In this document: piece by piece, positions 12,610 through 26,544 of the stretch
Numbering within the stretch: the stretch's first letter is position 1
How the letters are laid out: every line of letters begins with the position of its first letter
Assembly (NCBI RefSeq): GCF_004027225.2
Contig: NC_044302.2
Span: 42,406,510 to 42,470,509, forward strand
Length of the DNA stretch: 64,000 nt
Direction: 5' to 3'
Source of the DNA: Strigops habroptila
Taxonomy: Eukaryota > Chordata > Aves > Psittaciformes > Psittacidae
Notes under the pieces: generated by a model
Seen by the model: the letters and a program-made list of their open reading frames with translations, nothing else
Database searches by the model: none
What the model was told of the DNA's origin: nothing
Translations under genes and position numbers: made by a program

Positions 12610-12930
12610 GCACCCAGCAGGGCTCACCACAGTGCTAGGTCAGGTAGTTCAGGCCCTCATCCAACCGAGTGCTTGGTGTCTTCAAGGTGGGATCTTCAAG
12701 ATCCTACCACGTTTTGTTGCCTGTCCCAGGGCTGCACTGCTCTCATGGGAAAGAGTTTTCTCCTCACATCCAACTCCTCTTGCAACTTGTGCCCCCCCAG
12801 TCTTCTGCCCTGTCACTGGGCACCTCAAGAAAAGTCTGGCTCTGTCTTCTCTGTAATGCCCTTTAAGGTAGTGGGAGACTGTAATTAGGACCCCTTCATC
12901 TGTCTCCTTTCCACACTAAGCAAATCTTCC
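12610..12930 (-). mobile_element. Degraded CR1-like LINE fragment
   Basis: Matches the older CR1 3' end pattern. It has TCCCAGGGCTGC, TCATGGGAAAGAGTTTTCTCC, ACATCCAACTCC, CAACTTGTGCCCCCCCAGTC, CCCTGTCACTGGGCACCTC and a GTCTGGCTCTGTCTTCT block, then GACTGTAATTAGGACCCC. The order and polarity show the minus strand. It is more diverged than the copy at 4609, so it is probably from an older subfamily. Confidence 0.75.
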
Positions 12931-15920
12931 TTCGTACAAGGCATACATTATATTTTGCAGAATGGCTTCAGCAGAGACATCTCTCTAACGTGGTCAAGAA
13001 TACATTAATCTCTAGTCAGGAGCTTGACAAGAGGCAGTGTGGAGGCAGGGCATGTTTTCTTTAGGTGGCACAAGGCAACATGCTGATTGGAAGTCATGGT
13101 GGTCAGTTCTGAATGACAATAGTAATAATTTAATGATGCGAGGGGATGAGGCAGGGCAACGGAGAGTTGCAATTCCCTGTGCATGGCTCACCACACTTTA
13201 CTGCCCCCGGAGAGGGTCTCGTGCTCCTCCTTACTCACCATCGCGGCTTGTCCCTGTTTGCTGGGTTAGAGTATGTTCCTCCTGACCACAGTAATATTTG
13301 CTTTGGTGGCTTTTCTCTTCTGCTGTTACTTTGTCCATCCACTTCCATGAGTTTGTGTTGTGGGGTTTTGCGCCAGGGAAAACTGCTGGCTCTCCTATAA
13401 TTAACAGTAATGGGTCACACAGCTGGACTGTGTGTGGTAAGAAGAAATGCCTCCTCTGGCTGAACATGAAGCTGCTATCTGCTAGTTTCATTCATTGCCT
13501 CTTTGTTCTTGTAGTTATTGCCTATGGACCTTCTCCTTACTTCTCACCATTCATGGGATCTACTTTCTCCCTAGTCATCTCTTTTCTAGACCACTGTGTC
13601 TTAATATAGTTGCTGGGGAAGAAACTCATCCTTACTTCTCATCATTTTCCCAATATCGTTATCTCCTTTTCCAGTTCCTCTTTCTAAGCTAGGGAGATAA
13701 AGGTTAAATATTACTCTAGTGTCATTGTAAGAGGTGCGTGAAAAAGGAGAGTTAAAATGAGGTGTTCGGCTATGTTTAGCAAGGAGGAGAGAATTGGCCA
13801 GTTGCTGGTTCTTTAACTGTTGTTTTCTCTGGTTGTCTGGAGGCTTCTCAGTGATGTAAGCAAAAATTATGAACTGGACAAACTCTTAGCAGCATTATTG
13901 TTTGTCCTTTGTCCAGGCCTTGGTCCTTTAGGCATCTTCAGTAAAGGTCCCAGTGGTGGTGTAACCATTTCCATGCTGCCTAATTTGCTGCCTGCCAAGA
14001 GACATTTGAAAACAGAGACAGTCCCTTCCCTTGCCCTGAAGGCAAGAACTGTATTCTTATGAGAGCACTTTTGGGAAAAAAACCCAAAACTGCTCCTTTT
14101 ATTTCATTCCCCTCCTTCCTGTTCTCAGTGGTCAAATGGTACTGTTTCAGGATGGCATCTGAAAACATCCTCTCACTCATTTGCCACTGGGAGGCTAACA
14201 CAGGCTGTACAATGGCTGCCCCACCAATGCAATCTGGAGATGTTTTCCATATTTGTAGCCTGGGCTGGTTTCAGAATCCAGACCAACCCGGTGTGTGGAA
14301 ATGGGTTTGTCAGGTCCAGGTGTTGGGATGAGACAGGGCATTTCAGTAACGGCCTGTAAGGCAGAGGCACCCACGAGAGTGACTCTGCGATGGAACTAGG
14401 AAGACTGGAAAGTGGAAGAGACCCTTCAGAGATGATGTGACCCATGAAATAAGGCCACTGGAGAAACATCTGAAAGGAGGGGAGAGTTCTTGCAGTGACC
14501 TGCAGTGGACCCCGGAGGCCCCTCAGCAGGTAACACTGGACTTACTCCCCCTGTTTCTTGTGTGAGGGTCACAGGAGAATCATCAAGCCCTGAAAACAAT
14601 TCGAGTCAGGCTAATACCGTAGTTATTAAAGCAGCTGAACCCATTGGTTTTATTGTGAGAAAATGGCTTCTCAGACATGCCTGGAAGAAATGGAGCTATT
14701 TTGTTCTCTGAGTTGCCTTCTTCAGAGGAAATAGCCATGGGAGCAGGATGTGTGTGTGTGTTTGGAGAGAGGAGTGTTAAAGCTCAACTCATGAAAAACA
14801 CTCGGGATTGCAGACAGGGTAAGGCTGGCAGGATTTTCTGTCTGCTTTCAGCCTTATTAAATATTTATAAATACATGGGTCTGGATTTGGCCTAGAAGTC
14901 AGCCCCCATTTTTGCTGGCACAGCCCAGTTCTCAGAAGCTTATTGTGCAGGGTTTATGGCATCCGAAGCAAAAATAGCTCTTTGTGGAGACATGGCTGTC
15001 TTAAAGAAAGCAATGGGCACTCAGGAGGGCAGCAGAAGAATGGATGAAGCAGTAGTCTATAATTTTCTTCTAGGAATGATATGCTAGTTAGATACCCTCT
15101 GCTTTTTACAGTTATCCTCTCTTGCTGTTGGAATATAAAATACACCTGAAAAAAACAAGAAAAGCTGCTTTAAGAGTACCTCAGAGAGCAGCAAAGAGTG
15201 GACTTTTGCAAACTGTTTTTTCAAACCATTGTTCCTGGTCTCCTTGCCCACAAGCCATCCCCACAGTTCAAGGCACAGGTTCTTCCGTGATAAGAGAAGA
15301 CATAACATGTATGGTGCTTTGGCCTTAAATCCCATGGCATCTGTCATTCCACATCCCCCCCCCCCCCCCCCCAGTTCTGCCTCGTGACCCAGATCTTCAC
15401 CTAAGTACCACCTCTGTGCTTTCGTTTAACTTCCACCAAATGCTGCAAGGGATGTTGTACTTATGAGAGCTTCTTCCTCTGGGTGCATACTCAAGAAAGA
15501 GTTTTAACAAACATAGAAGATGGACAGAGGTGGTGTGCCCACTTTTTATTCCTTGCAGCAAATGCATGCCCACTGGGGGAATCAGGGTGTTTTCTTATTC
15601 AAGAAGTCTTTAGAGATTATGGGAGTCCTGGCAAGATGAAACTGCTTCTCCTGGCAGCAACCGAAACACATGCCATGAGAGAAACACTGGGGTATGTAGC
15701 ATCCAAACTCCCAGGGGTGGAGGAGAGGTGGTTGGTGCAGGGCGATGCATACAAATGTTCATACAGCATTTGCATGGATATCTATCTGACCATGTGTTGT
15801 AGCTAACCTCTGCCAGCTTTTTGCCATCTGTGGAGATTGCTGGGGTGGAGGAAGGGAGAAGCAGCCCCACTCTCCAGGGTACAGATGTTTTACACTGTGG
15901 GTACAGTGCTGCTGGGGAAG
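12931..15920. other. Non-coding, mostly unique sequence
   Basis: No gene recognised. It holds a short (TG)6 at 14749-14760 and a C18 run at 15355-15372. Open frames of about 80-108 codons are scattered, low in similarity to anything known and probably random. Confidence 0.55.
15355..15372. repeat. Poly(C) run, C18
   Basis: Eighteen consecutive C following CACAT. Simple sequence. Confidence 0.93.
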
Positions 15921-16533
15921 TGTCATGGTTTAAGCCCAGCAGTAAAGCACCACGCAGCTGCTCGCTAACTCCTTTCCTTCTCTCCCTGCTCCCAGCGGGA
16001 TAGGGAGGAGAATCAAAAGAATGTAAACTCCACAGGTTGAGGTAAGAACAGTCCAATAACTGAAGTATAGTATAAAACCACTACTTCTACTACTAATAAT
16101 AACAATTATAAGGGAAATAACAAGGGGAGAGAACATAAAACTAAAAAGGGAAGGGAAAAACAGCAATAAACAGCAGTGCTGCCCAATTGCTCACCACCCA
16201 CCCACTGATACCCAGCCCGATCCGAGCAGCGATCTGGGCCTTCTGGGTGGCTCCCCCCAGTTTATATACTGGGCATGATGTGCTGTGGTATGGAATACCC
16301 CTTTGGCCAGTTTGGGTCAGGTGTCCTGTCCCTGCTCCCTCCCGGCTTCTTGTGCCCCTCCTCACTGGCAGAGCATGAGACTGAAAAGTCCTTGATGGGA
16401 GTAAACATCACTTAGCAACAACTAAAAACATCCATGTGTTATCAGCATTGTTCCCAGGCTGAAAGTCAAAAACACAGCACTGCACCAGCTACTAGGAAGG
16501 AGAAAAACGACTGCTACAGCTGAACCCAGGACA
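15921..16533 (-). mobile_element. Solo LTR of an avian ERVL-like retrovirus
   Basis: On the minus strand it begins TGTCCTGGGTTCAGCTG and ends in TTAAACCATGACA, giving TG...CA ends and a length of 613 bp. A TATATAAA box lies at 16261-16268 (minus strand). It is flanked by a perfect 5-bp target-site duplication, GGAAG at 15916-15920 and 16534-16538, which fits ERVL-type integration. No gag, pol or env sequence adjoins it, so it is a solo LTR left by recombination between two LTRs. The same family occurs at 35231-35853 (opposite strand) and 47476-48061. Confidence 0.9.
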
Positions 16534-18925
16534 GGAAGATGGACAGGAAGATGCACTGGCTGTGTCAAGGCCAAAGCATGTCTTCAGTGGTCAGTGCAAC
16601 AAGACCTGGGTGCTGGCCTGAGCACAGTACCACCATCCCTTCTGTTCGTCACTGTCCTTGATGCTGCTTTGGCTCAGACACCCCAAAACAATGCCCAGGC
16701 CTGGGAGTACTCCCAATCCACAGCCTGGACATGGCCATCTGGTGTGGTGCAGGGGAAGGGGGATGTAACCCTGCAGACCTAGGCAGAGCGGTGCCAGCTG
16801 ACCTCCAAGGTATGGAATGATCCTCAATCCTTTGGGAAACTCCCATAACCATCCTCACCTGCATCCCTTCAAAGTCAGTCCAAGTTCAGGCACACCAGAA
16901 GTCCCAGTCACACAGGTGTCTCACCAGACTACCTGCACTTCTGGCCTTGGGCACCATTTTTCCTTCATCCTTCATTCCACTGACCAAAGCCAGCCCCAAC
17001 TTCCCAAGCAGCAACACTGGCAAAGCAGACAGTATGAGTGTCTATACACATTTAGGTGACACATCGCTTGGAGGGGTGCCCTGCAGTCAGCATCATGCTG
17101 GAGCTACGACATGTTCCTGCCAGGGCTGCAGTAACATGGAAGAACATGGCCTGCTGTGGTGCATCCTCTGCAGGTATCCCCTGGAGTTGGCTGAGTGCCT
17201 CTTGCCCTGATACCTCCCAACCTGCTGTCCATCACAGGGGGGGCAGCCACCAAAGGGAAGGGAGGCTGGAGCCTCCATGCTCTTGCCCAGGTAGGGATGG
17301 CTTTGGTGCCTTCTGTAGATGTAAGAGTTGCCACACAAATGATCCAGCTCCCAGACAGCTTTAGCTCTTCTGCCATGTACCCCAGCTTTTGGAATACATG
17401 GAAACTTCAAGATGAGTTAATGACGGTGAGAACAGGCTTGTCTGTATTGCCAGTCCTGCTGGGAGGCCCCAACAACCCTTTAAGCTGCAGGAACGGCACT
17501 GTTCAGAACTGGCCCAGGGCAGGTGCCGGCTGGCTGCTTGGGCAGGCAGAGATGCTCTTCGGCTGTGCCCAGCAAAGAGAGTGGAGTTGGAAACCAAAGA
17601 GAGAGGGACCTTGGGCCAGCAAGGGAGAAGACGGGCTAAGGAGCATATTTATTTCTTTGATACTGTACTCTTTGCTTCTGGTGAGAAAAACATTCCTGGG
17701 AGTCCTTCTGCCGTGCTGGTGCAGCTGCGTCTCTGTCACAGCGTTCATGAGGGAGAAGCAGACAGTTCTCAACCTGTCTGGTTGCTGCTGTGGGCATGGT
17801 TTGTACTTGCTTTATTTCTGCCTGTCTCATTGCTTCACAGTTCATTTGGCTGAATTCTTCATACAAAATAATGTGTTAGGTGAGCTCTGTGCTGGGAACA
17901 TTGCAGGAAGGCACTAGCTGTCCGGGGAAGGGATGGGCAGAGGGGCTCTGCTTTCAGCATCCATTCTGGCCACCTACCAAGCAGTTGTGCTTGTTTGCTT
18001 TGTCAACCCACCTAAAATAGTAATAATAATAATAGTAGTAATAGCTTCAAGTCAAAGAAACACACCTACAAAACTAAACCTTTCTGGCCAGTGGCTGTGC
18101 CCCTGAGTCTGCCACAGTGTGTGCTACCCGCTTGTTCCAACTCTTTGCTTTGTGTTAAACAAGGAGGAGCGAGACTAGCACGTGCCTGATGTTTCAGTTG
18201 AAAAAACTTCAGCTGCAAATGAGTGGAAGAAGTATTTCCTTTCCAGGCCTTCAGTTTTGGTCCCCTTTCAGCAGTGCCCTTAAGTGGGTTAACAAGCTTA
18301 ACAAACCAAAGGGTCGGTTGCTGCTTTGTTTGTTCTGAAAACAGCATAAAGGGGTGCCTCTGACGCAGCAGGGCACAGAAATGTATGAGTGGGTTTGAGG
18401 GGAGGGAAAGAGTAAGGCCTGGGTGAAGGCACGGAGCACAGAGACTAGGAGAGATATGGGGAGGAATGGTGCTGCTCCAAGTTGCTGTGGTGCACCTCGT
18501 CCTGCCCCACTGCTGAGCATCTGGGGTGGGGGGCACTGGGGTCCCTGTCCTGGTCTGGGCTGAAGCTCTGGGTCTGGTGGCAGGCTGAGGTGCAGAGGTC
18601 CACTGCAGAAGATACGGACTTGAACCAAAGAAAGATCAGAGAAGGGCAAACAACTTGGTTTTTTTAGTGCCATTAGAGGGAAGAGTGACCTGAGGTCTTT
18701 CAAACTTGTATATCATGTCCAGAATCGCTTGGTAAGTTCTGGTTCTGAAAGCCTTACGGCAAACAGTGATGGTGGCTGAGTGAGAGGTAGCTCACGAGGG
18801 ATATTCAGACCCCAGATGAGTTTAGGCATGTGTAAAACTAGCCCTGTTTCAATTACTCCAAAAGCTATGATGCTGAATGCCTCCCTTCATCCCCTCATCC
18901 AACACCTGTAAAATCCACACCCGAT
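16534..18925. other. Non-coding sequence with one long chance frame
   Basis: No gene recognised. A 13-bp direct duplication (ACAGGAAGATG twice) sits right at the LTR edge, 16531-16554. A (TAA/TAG)-type tract lies at 18019-18044. An open frame of 240 codons at 17195-17917 (+) has no domain I recognise and no coding-like composition. Confidence 0.5.
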
Positions 18926-19425
18926 GGTCACAAAAATCATGGAAAAATACAGATTAGAAGAGGAACACATGGAGGCCCCTGGTCCAACCCCCTGCTCAAA
19001 GGAGGTTCTCGCCAAAGCTAGGCCAGGATGCTCAGGACCTTGTCCTGCCAAGTGTAGGATATCTCCTAGAACCGAGGTCCCACCACCTCTTATCTTGGCC
19101 TTATCTGTACCACTGATAGGAAGCAATTTTTCCCTTACATCCAACCAGAATTTCCCGTGTTGCAATGTATGCCTGTTGTCTCATCCCTGTGCATCTCAGA
19201 GAAGAGTCCATCTCTGTCTTCTCTCTTGCTCAAGTAGGCAATGGTGGTTTGCAAATAGATCCCACTGCAGCCCTGTATTCTTCAAGCTGAACAAGCCCAG
19301 TTCCCTCCACTTCTTCCCAAAATGCCCTGCACTCACATCTCCAGGCTACCTTTGTGATCCTGTGTTCGAACTCTTCAGTTTATCAACACCCCTCCTGTTT
19401 TGGGAAACCCCACATCTGCCTTAAA
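18926..19425 (-). mobile_element. Degraded CR1-like LINE fragment
   Basis: Carries diverged CR1 3' end blocks in minus-strand order: TCATGGAAAAATACAG near the tail, GGTCCAACCCCCTGCTCAAA, GGATGCTCAGGACCTTGTCC, GAGGTCCCACCACCTCT, TTTTCCCTTACATCCAACC, TCTCAGAGAAGAGTCCATCTC and CAAGCTGAACAAGCCCAGTTCCC-type sequence. It is longer but older than the copy at 4609 and close in type to the piece at 28857-29160. Confidence 0.78.
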
Positions 19426-22080
19426 ACCCCAGATGTGCTGAGCAGAGAGGTACAGTCTCTCTCTGCAAGGTCGGGTTATGCTTCATGCTAGCCAGTTCTC
19501 AAGACATGTGCTGATGTCTTTTGTTACTGGGTCTAGAAGCTGTGCAGAAAAGAAGGTGATGGCACATCTGCACAGCGTATGCCTTCTGCTACTGGAAACT
19601 GTCTAGATGACTTGGGAACAGTGGAGTATGCTTGTGTACAGTAGCGTGAGACTGGCTCAGAGTTCTCACTGTTTGTGGTCTAGCTGCACAGGACTATATT
19701 GCTCTCCCTATTTATCTGTTCCATCCTACAGACTCATACATGAACTAATACTGTGTTTAAATACCCCCTGTGGAAGTTCAACATGCCTGACATAATTCCT
19801 CTGTCCTCGTGTTTAGAAGCATTCCTTAAAGACTTTGTATCATTTAATATTTACATCATTTCACTCTATGTTCCTGCAGTTTCTAACTGGCGGTTATTTA
19901 CAGAACAGAGTGCAAGAAGTACTTTTGACAAGCACATGTAGTGACTGGTTTCAGAGAGATGGGGCAGGGCTCGCCTTACAGACATTTTTAGACTTAATTA
20001 GGAAAGGCTGTGGGGAAGAAATAGCTGCACCTACATTCTTCTGTTCCCCACTGGGTTTAGCTTCTCTAGTGTGTGGGATACACTTTTTCTGTGCACGTGG
20101 TCAGTTGGACTGACTCTTCATAGGCACAGCGGTCCAACACACTGGAGTCTGCTCCCAGCTTTCAGTTTGGCTGCTCTTCCTTGGAGGAGCACAGTATGAG
20201 GAAGAGGAGCACCCCAAGCAGTTGTGTAGTCACCACGCTGTTAAAGCAACAGATGCTGTACCAGTGTCAGCGATTTTACCACACAGATTTTACACAGGCA
20301 TAGTGGCCTCCTTAAGCTCTGCCTAGGAAAAATGGTCTTTTCTGCTTCACTGTGTTGTGACAAATGGGTTGTATGAAGAGATAAAAACAGCCTTTGAACG
20401 GGCGTCTTGCCTTTTCGTACAGCTTTCAGTTCATTTGCTCCTATTTCTGCAGCAGTATAGGGCATGGAAAAGCCAAGGTTCCAAAAGATCCAAAAGATTC
20501 AGCTGTCTCTGAGAGGTGAAATGCTGTTCACCTGAGCGGAAACAAAAAAGAAAAAAAAGGATCAAGTCACTTTTACAGCCTTCCTGCTCCCTCCATCTAC
20601 CAGAAAGATTGGGGTTTTTTTAATGCAGAAAACTATTTATTTTCTAGCGGAAACAGCATAGAGATTTGGCTCATCACTTGCACTCCTCCAAAACCAGAAG
20701 CTGCTCCTGTAAGCTCCTAGCTGACTGAATTCTGTCCACTGCAAAGCGAGTTTGCATTTCCCCAGAGGTGATTGGAAGTGATCTTTCTGAACTCTCCAGT
20801 ATTAGAGTTGATGTGTATTTCGCCACATCCAAGGTTTTTTCCAGGATTGCACAAAGCAGGCAGAGTTTAGGAGCAGCTTTATTTCACCTTTTGGAAAGGA
20901 ATGACTTCTGGGTTATTTTTAAGCTCCTTGGTAGTCAGAAAAGCACATTACTCATCTGTTCTCGTTAAACAGATTTCAGGAATGGCTGAAATCCCAGGAG
21001 CTCATGTATTAAGAATATATAACAAATTGATTCTTTTACTTCCTTGTGCTTTGGCAGTGCATTGTACCTCTGAATGGCTTTAAAATGGCAGGAACAGATC
21101 AGATGCCCAGAAGACAGGCATGTCAAGCTGTGTGTGTGTCTTTGGGGTAGTTCATTTCTATATAGGCAGGCTTCAGAAATAAGCAGCAAAGGCATTTAGG
21201 GTAAACTTTAGAGCTATGTGTCTTCCCAGCAGAGTGGCCACTTACACATAATGTAATTGCTTGTAGTTAAATTGGATGTGTGTGTCTTTACTTTGTAACG
21301 TAATACACAGCCATATCTGATTGTGGCATTATGCCCAGTAATGCCTTCTATGAAGTATTAACAAATTGAAAGGCAAGGTGTTGTCTTATAATAGTGAAAT
21401 TTTAATGAATAATGAAAGTCAAATTCCTTTTCCCCCAAAACTTCGGGTTCAAATGTCACATATTTTCCCTGCTGCCATTACTGCCATTGTTCTGGTTGAC
21501 AGCTGAGATCCTCATGTAATCTATATAATCTATATAACCCCGTCTGTAGGAGCAGAGGTTTTTAGAAAAGAGTGGAGCAGATGTAAGACTGAGAAATCCA
21601 AGGGAGCCTGTGGCAGCACCACCTCCCCATGCTGGCTGCCCCAACGCTGCAGCACATTTTGGTGGCTGGGTACTAAAATGAGCTGATCCCCACTAAAAGT
21701 CACAAGAGATGTGCCAGCGCATAAGGAGACATCATTTGCAAATGACCTGGCTTGCAGTCAGGCTCAAGCCATAGCTATCAAGGTGCAGAAATGCTTTTGG
21801 GGAGGGAATGGACACACACTGCTGGTGACGCAGCTCTCAGGTGTGCAGCAGGAAAGGGGCTGACCTGCAACCCCGATCTCTTACCGAGAAAGCAAAGATG
21901 CTTCTTGTCCTGAGTTTTGCATGTTGTGTGCTGCGTACTAAACTAAACTTTGCTGCTGTTTGGATTGGACATTCCAGATCAGTGTTAAAATCCCATGAGG
22001 CTTTATCCCAAAGACAATGAATGGTTGCCTCAGGGTCAAGAAATTCCTTTCCTCATGCCTTTCTGCCATGGTGGTCCGGT

Positions 22081-22103
22081 GATAATACTTTAATGATATT
22101 ATC
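22081..22103. repeat. Short inverted repeat of GATAATA
   Basis: GATAATA (22081-22087) is repeated in inverse as TATTATC (22097-22103), 9 bases apart. This gives two convergent GATA cores. The arms are short enough to arise by chance in 64 kb, so regulatory meaning is speculative. Confidence 0.35.
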
Positions 22104-23336
22104 AGGTGGACCTCAGTAGAGCCTTGTGAGCTCTTCAGGACCTAAAGATTATTTCTCAATCCAGGTACATGCCTCTGTCTCTGGGATGTGACACTTGCAT
22201 CCAGCAACATTGCAGGCTTGTTGTAAGAAAATATTCATGACAGTTTTTGTATTATATTTTGCCTGGAGACAGAGAGGAAGATAGTGCTTAGCTCATGCCT
22301 ATAAGTATTCAATAATCACTAGGTCTTTGTGACATTTTTGTGTCATTTTAATTAATTGTGAAAGTGCTCATATCTACATGCCTGAGGAGACATACATAGG
22401 CAGGCAAAAGCTAAATTCCACCTGTTTGGTTACAAGTATTTTAGGTCCTGGAGTTGCTCACCTGGCTCTTCTGTGGTTTGGTTGCAAAACTGAGTAAGGA
22501 CTGAATCCCCTGGTGCTTGAGATCCTCACTGTGTGTGCACCCAAAAGAGCCTTCCCAGAAGTGCTGAGCCTCAGAGCTACTGCTTATTTTAAGGAATGTG
22601 GGGTTTTTTGATGATACACTAAAACCCCCACATTTATGAGGCAGAAAAATCATGGAGGAGTAAAACTCCTAGGCTCACAGATCATATTAGCATCCTGTCC
22701 TGAAGACTGCCCAGGGGCAAACACCCTTTCAGCTCAAGCTTTGAGTTCACTTGAAGAATGGGTTTAGTTACTCCAAGGTGGGTTGGTTGTTTGCTTTTTA
22801 AATACATGTCTAGCTTAAATATCTGTTATTTTATGCATCTCTTAATAGAAGTGGGTTATAGGTACATCAGAAAGGCACTAACACATTTTCCATCAGTGTT
22901 AATCCTGTTACAGGGTAAGATGGGCTACCTGCTGTTCTGGACTCACCAGGAGTGCAGAGCAAATTGTAAGTGTCTGTCTGCCTAAGTAATCCTCTCTATT
23001 CTGATATTTGATTGGTATGTTCTGGGCTGTTTTGTTTATGAGACATATATAGTATTGCAAATACAAAAGGCTGTCAAGAGGGAGTGGTAAAATTGCCCTG
23101 GAATTACCGTCCTTCAAAATTCTAATAGTTAATGTGACTGCTCATTGCTTCGGAAATGGTTTGGGCGTGATAAAGCTTTATGTGCACATTTTAAGTGCAT
23201 ATAAAAGATAGAATCTGGATGAGGGGAAAAGGGTGCAGCTCCTCGTTTTTGGCTTAGGGTGTCCAGGACATGACAGGGCACGTCCTGCTGTTTTCTGTTG
23301 TGATAGATGTGAACTTGAAACCCAAGCCTTCAAGCT

Positions 23337-23374
23337 GGGGGGAGAGAGAGAAGGGGGAGGGGGAGGAAGAGGAA
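23337..23374 (+). repeat. Uninterrupted purine tract (38 nt), G-rich
   Basis: Only A and G, with G6, G5 and G5 runs separated by GA repeats and single A. The G6 run could supply two of the four runs needed for a quadruplex. Triplex formation is also possible. No gene is near. Confidence 0.8.
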
Positions 23375-26300
23375 TGCTTCCAAAGATAGGCAAAAGAGAT
23401 ATTTCCACTACAACAATTAAACCTGTTAAATGTGGTAAGTTTAATGTACCCTTAAAAGCTATCACAGCCCAAGTGCAGGATCTGGCTGGGATCTGGGCTC
23501 CTGTGTGATCTCTGGCTGCTTTTGTGGCCATGCTTCACTTCCCTGATAGCACCTCATACACACATGATCACCAAAGCCAGTAAGCTTTGCCTTTTATGTC
23601 TTCAGCTCTTGAATGTCCGAGATGGGATTCCTTGCCTCTAGGCATCTGGCACATGGGAGAATCCACATCTCGTCTGAAACCAGCAGGAGCTGCAGCCTGC
23701 TGGTCTGCAAGGGGGCAACAACAGAATGACTTGTCTCTCCTTGGGCAGAGGAGCTGCCTACCTGTCTACCGGCAATACCACAGCTGCCGAGCACAGGCAG
23801 GGCAGTTCAGTGCTCTTCCCTGGGCAGGGATGAGCTTGGGGCCTAGAAGAGAGAAACAAGTTGAAGCTTAATCCGGGATGTTGGCTGGTTTCTGGAAGAT
23901 GGAGATAAAGCTTATCTGCTTTGTAGCCGAGGGGTGTCTGCAGCTGCAGCTCTCTCCAGGTGAAGGAGCTAGGTTCCTTGTTGCCCCTGGAGGACCGAGC
24001 AGCAGGGAGTCTGGAGGGACTTTCTTCTCCTTCCTGCTGGCCAGCAGACCACAACCACAGCTTTTAGATGCTTATACTGCTTTTCATCAGCAGTGCAGTT
24101 ATCACGTGGAGGTTCAACATCACAGTCACTCCACATGAGCTCCACCTTAAATCAGCACGAAAGTTGAAGATGGGGCAGGATATGGCAGCTCCTTGCTAAG
24201 CTGGGTATTTTCCTGTATGCACATGGCACCATAGCGTGCTTCTGGTTTCAGGGTGGAGTTTGAAATGTGGCTTCTGATCAGCAAAGCCTTTGTACCCTTC
24301 TGTCTCAGATCTGTTAAATGTTAAGTGTTCAACAGAGAGTTAGGTCTTTTTGTTTGGTAGGGGTAAGCTGCTAAAGGGCTGTGTCCTGCAAACAACCCTT
24401 GACTTTACACCTCTCACACCTCTGGGATCTGAACCAGCAGAGCTCAAATCTGTGACCCTAAAAGCATGATACAGAATCAGGGTTGCGATGGCCCCACTGA
24501 GATGTGGGGTTGGCTGTGGAGGAAAGCAAGTCAGGGAAGTCCACCTTGTTGGCAGGTGCAATGTTCCTTGCTCATCCTTTCACTGACATGTTTTGCGCTG
24601 GGGTAGCATACACGCTTAATTGATTTGATAGTAAAAAGGACTCCCTTTAAAATACATGCCTGAGCACTCCAGAAGGGCACTTTTTTGATTCTGTTTGTAC
24701 ATGACAGTAAGTGAATGATCCTAGCAGATCCAGGTCCTGCCACTCCAGGCAGTGGAAGAAGCAGAGATCCAAAGTTGACTCCGCACTAGAATTACTTCTT
24801 TTTCTGAGAGCAATTGCAAGGAAGTTCCTCATTTGCTATCCAGTGGATTGGAAATCTTTTCTACCCAGCACTGACTGAGCCAATTGTTTCATTTTATCAG
24901 GCTGTGAGCACTTTCTCAAAATTAGAATGTACTTCTTTTCTGAGCTGTGAGAATGGTATGACAGTACTGTATCTATGGTGACATAACTCATAAAGTTACC
25001 ACAGGCAGGAGCTTATATTTGTTGTTTAGCTTGCAGTGGAGTCATTCTGTGTATGATTAAATGTGTTTGTCTTTTAAAATAGGTGAAATCCACAGCCTTT
25101 AGCTACTAGCAGAGATTCCTAGCTATTAATTTAGCTCACACAGTGCTAACAGCTTGTTAAGGGAATAAAGGTGACAGGAGTGAGAAACTGTTAGGAAAAA
25201 CCCAGCAGAAGGACCCCTTCAGGAGAGAGGTGGTGCTGGGTATTGTCAAGATTTCCTGCCAAGGATCCTCTGAGTGCTGATGGAGAGGGTCCCCTGCCCA
25301 GTAAGCACCAGTATGAACTCAGTGATAACCCACAGAAAGAACCAGGTTCAGAGGTAACCTCTTCTCTTAACCTTTATTGTGCTGTAAGAACAATTCTGGG
25401 TACATTTCCTGTAAAGCTAAAACAAAGTTTCCATATATCTCACTGGGAAAAACATTTCTTGCTCCACATCTAATAACTTACAGTGTTCACTAGTTATTTG
25501 AGATACAAACAGATTTGCCAGCATAGTGTTTTTTTCCTAAGAAAACAGCAGAGCACTGAAACCTGAGCTTTTAAAGAAATGTGAACAGAAACAGTGTCTG
25601 AAGTTCCCCCTTAATACTTCATCATGGCAAAAAAACCCTGTTAGCAATGCGTGGAGGTGTGGGGTCATCCTGAGAAAGATGAGTCAGTTTTCATTCTGAA
25701 ACTCTATGGTGGGCAGTGAACTGCAAGTGCCCCGGGAGTTTGAGCGTGTTAGTTTCCGTACCAGATCTTTAGCTAACCCCAAGCAAAGAGCAGCCACCTC
25801 TTTGTCTGCATGTGTGTGAGCTCCACACCTGTAGTAATCGGGAAGAAAGCATCAACTGCTCCCGACTGTAGCAGCCAGATGCAGCAGGCTGTGTGGTGCC
25901 CTAGGGATTAGTGTCCTGCTATTCATTTGGGCCTCTTTGGAGTGACAGGTAGAGTTGTGCTTTGGCTGCAGAGCTTTGGCAGGCATACTGCAGGTATTAC
26001 TCACCATACAGCTTTGTTAGGATGTCAGATTAAAGCACACCCAAACTAAGCTTAAAGCCAGATTTCTTTGCTGTGTGTAACTCATTCCAGTAGCTCACTT
26101 TTTGTCCCAAGATAAGAGCATCAATGCTCCTTTTTTCTAATTAGTGAGACTATGTTTACAAGACATTGTCAGTCCATTTCCTTTATGCTATCTGTTTTAT
26201 TGTCTGACAATACATGAACTTTCTAACTCTAGGGGTTTACAAAAGATGGATTTCCCTGCTAGTTTTCACATATGACAAAACCTTTTCGCTGGTGCCAGTA

Positions 26301-26544
26301 TGAAATTACAAGTGGATGTTCTTTCTTACAATAACAGGGTATTCAGAACTGCAGCACAATACCAACATGCTGATTCCCAGGTTGGGCCAACAGCAGAGCA
26401 TCAAATTGATAAAAAAGAAAAGTTTCTTTCTGCAAATTGTGATTTTTTTAGGAAGGGAAATCATTTTGCAAGGGTTATTTTTGCATTTTCAAGCATTACG
26501 TTTGCAGCTAAACTGGTGAAATTACGAATTTCAAAGGTGAACTA

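Larger units (their letters stand above)
19426..26544. other. Non-coding, mostly unique sequence
   Basis: About 7 kb without a recognisable exon, RNA gene or transposon. It includes a GATA-type inverted repeat (22081-22103) and a purine tract (23337-23374), listed separately. Codon-length open frames stay below about 120 codons and look random. Confidence 0.55.

Noticed and set aside
14749-14760. (TG)6 and (GATA)3 microsatellites (the latter at 42967-42980)
   Set aside because: Too short to be unusual.
17195-17917. 240-codon open frame on the plus strand
   Set aside because: No domain or family resemblance, no repeat of the frame elsewhere and no promoter or splice context. Chance frame.
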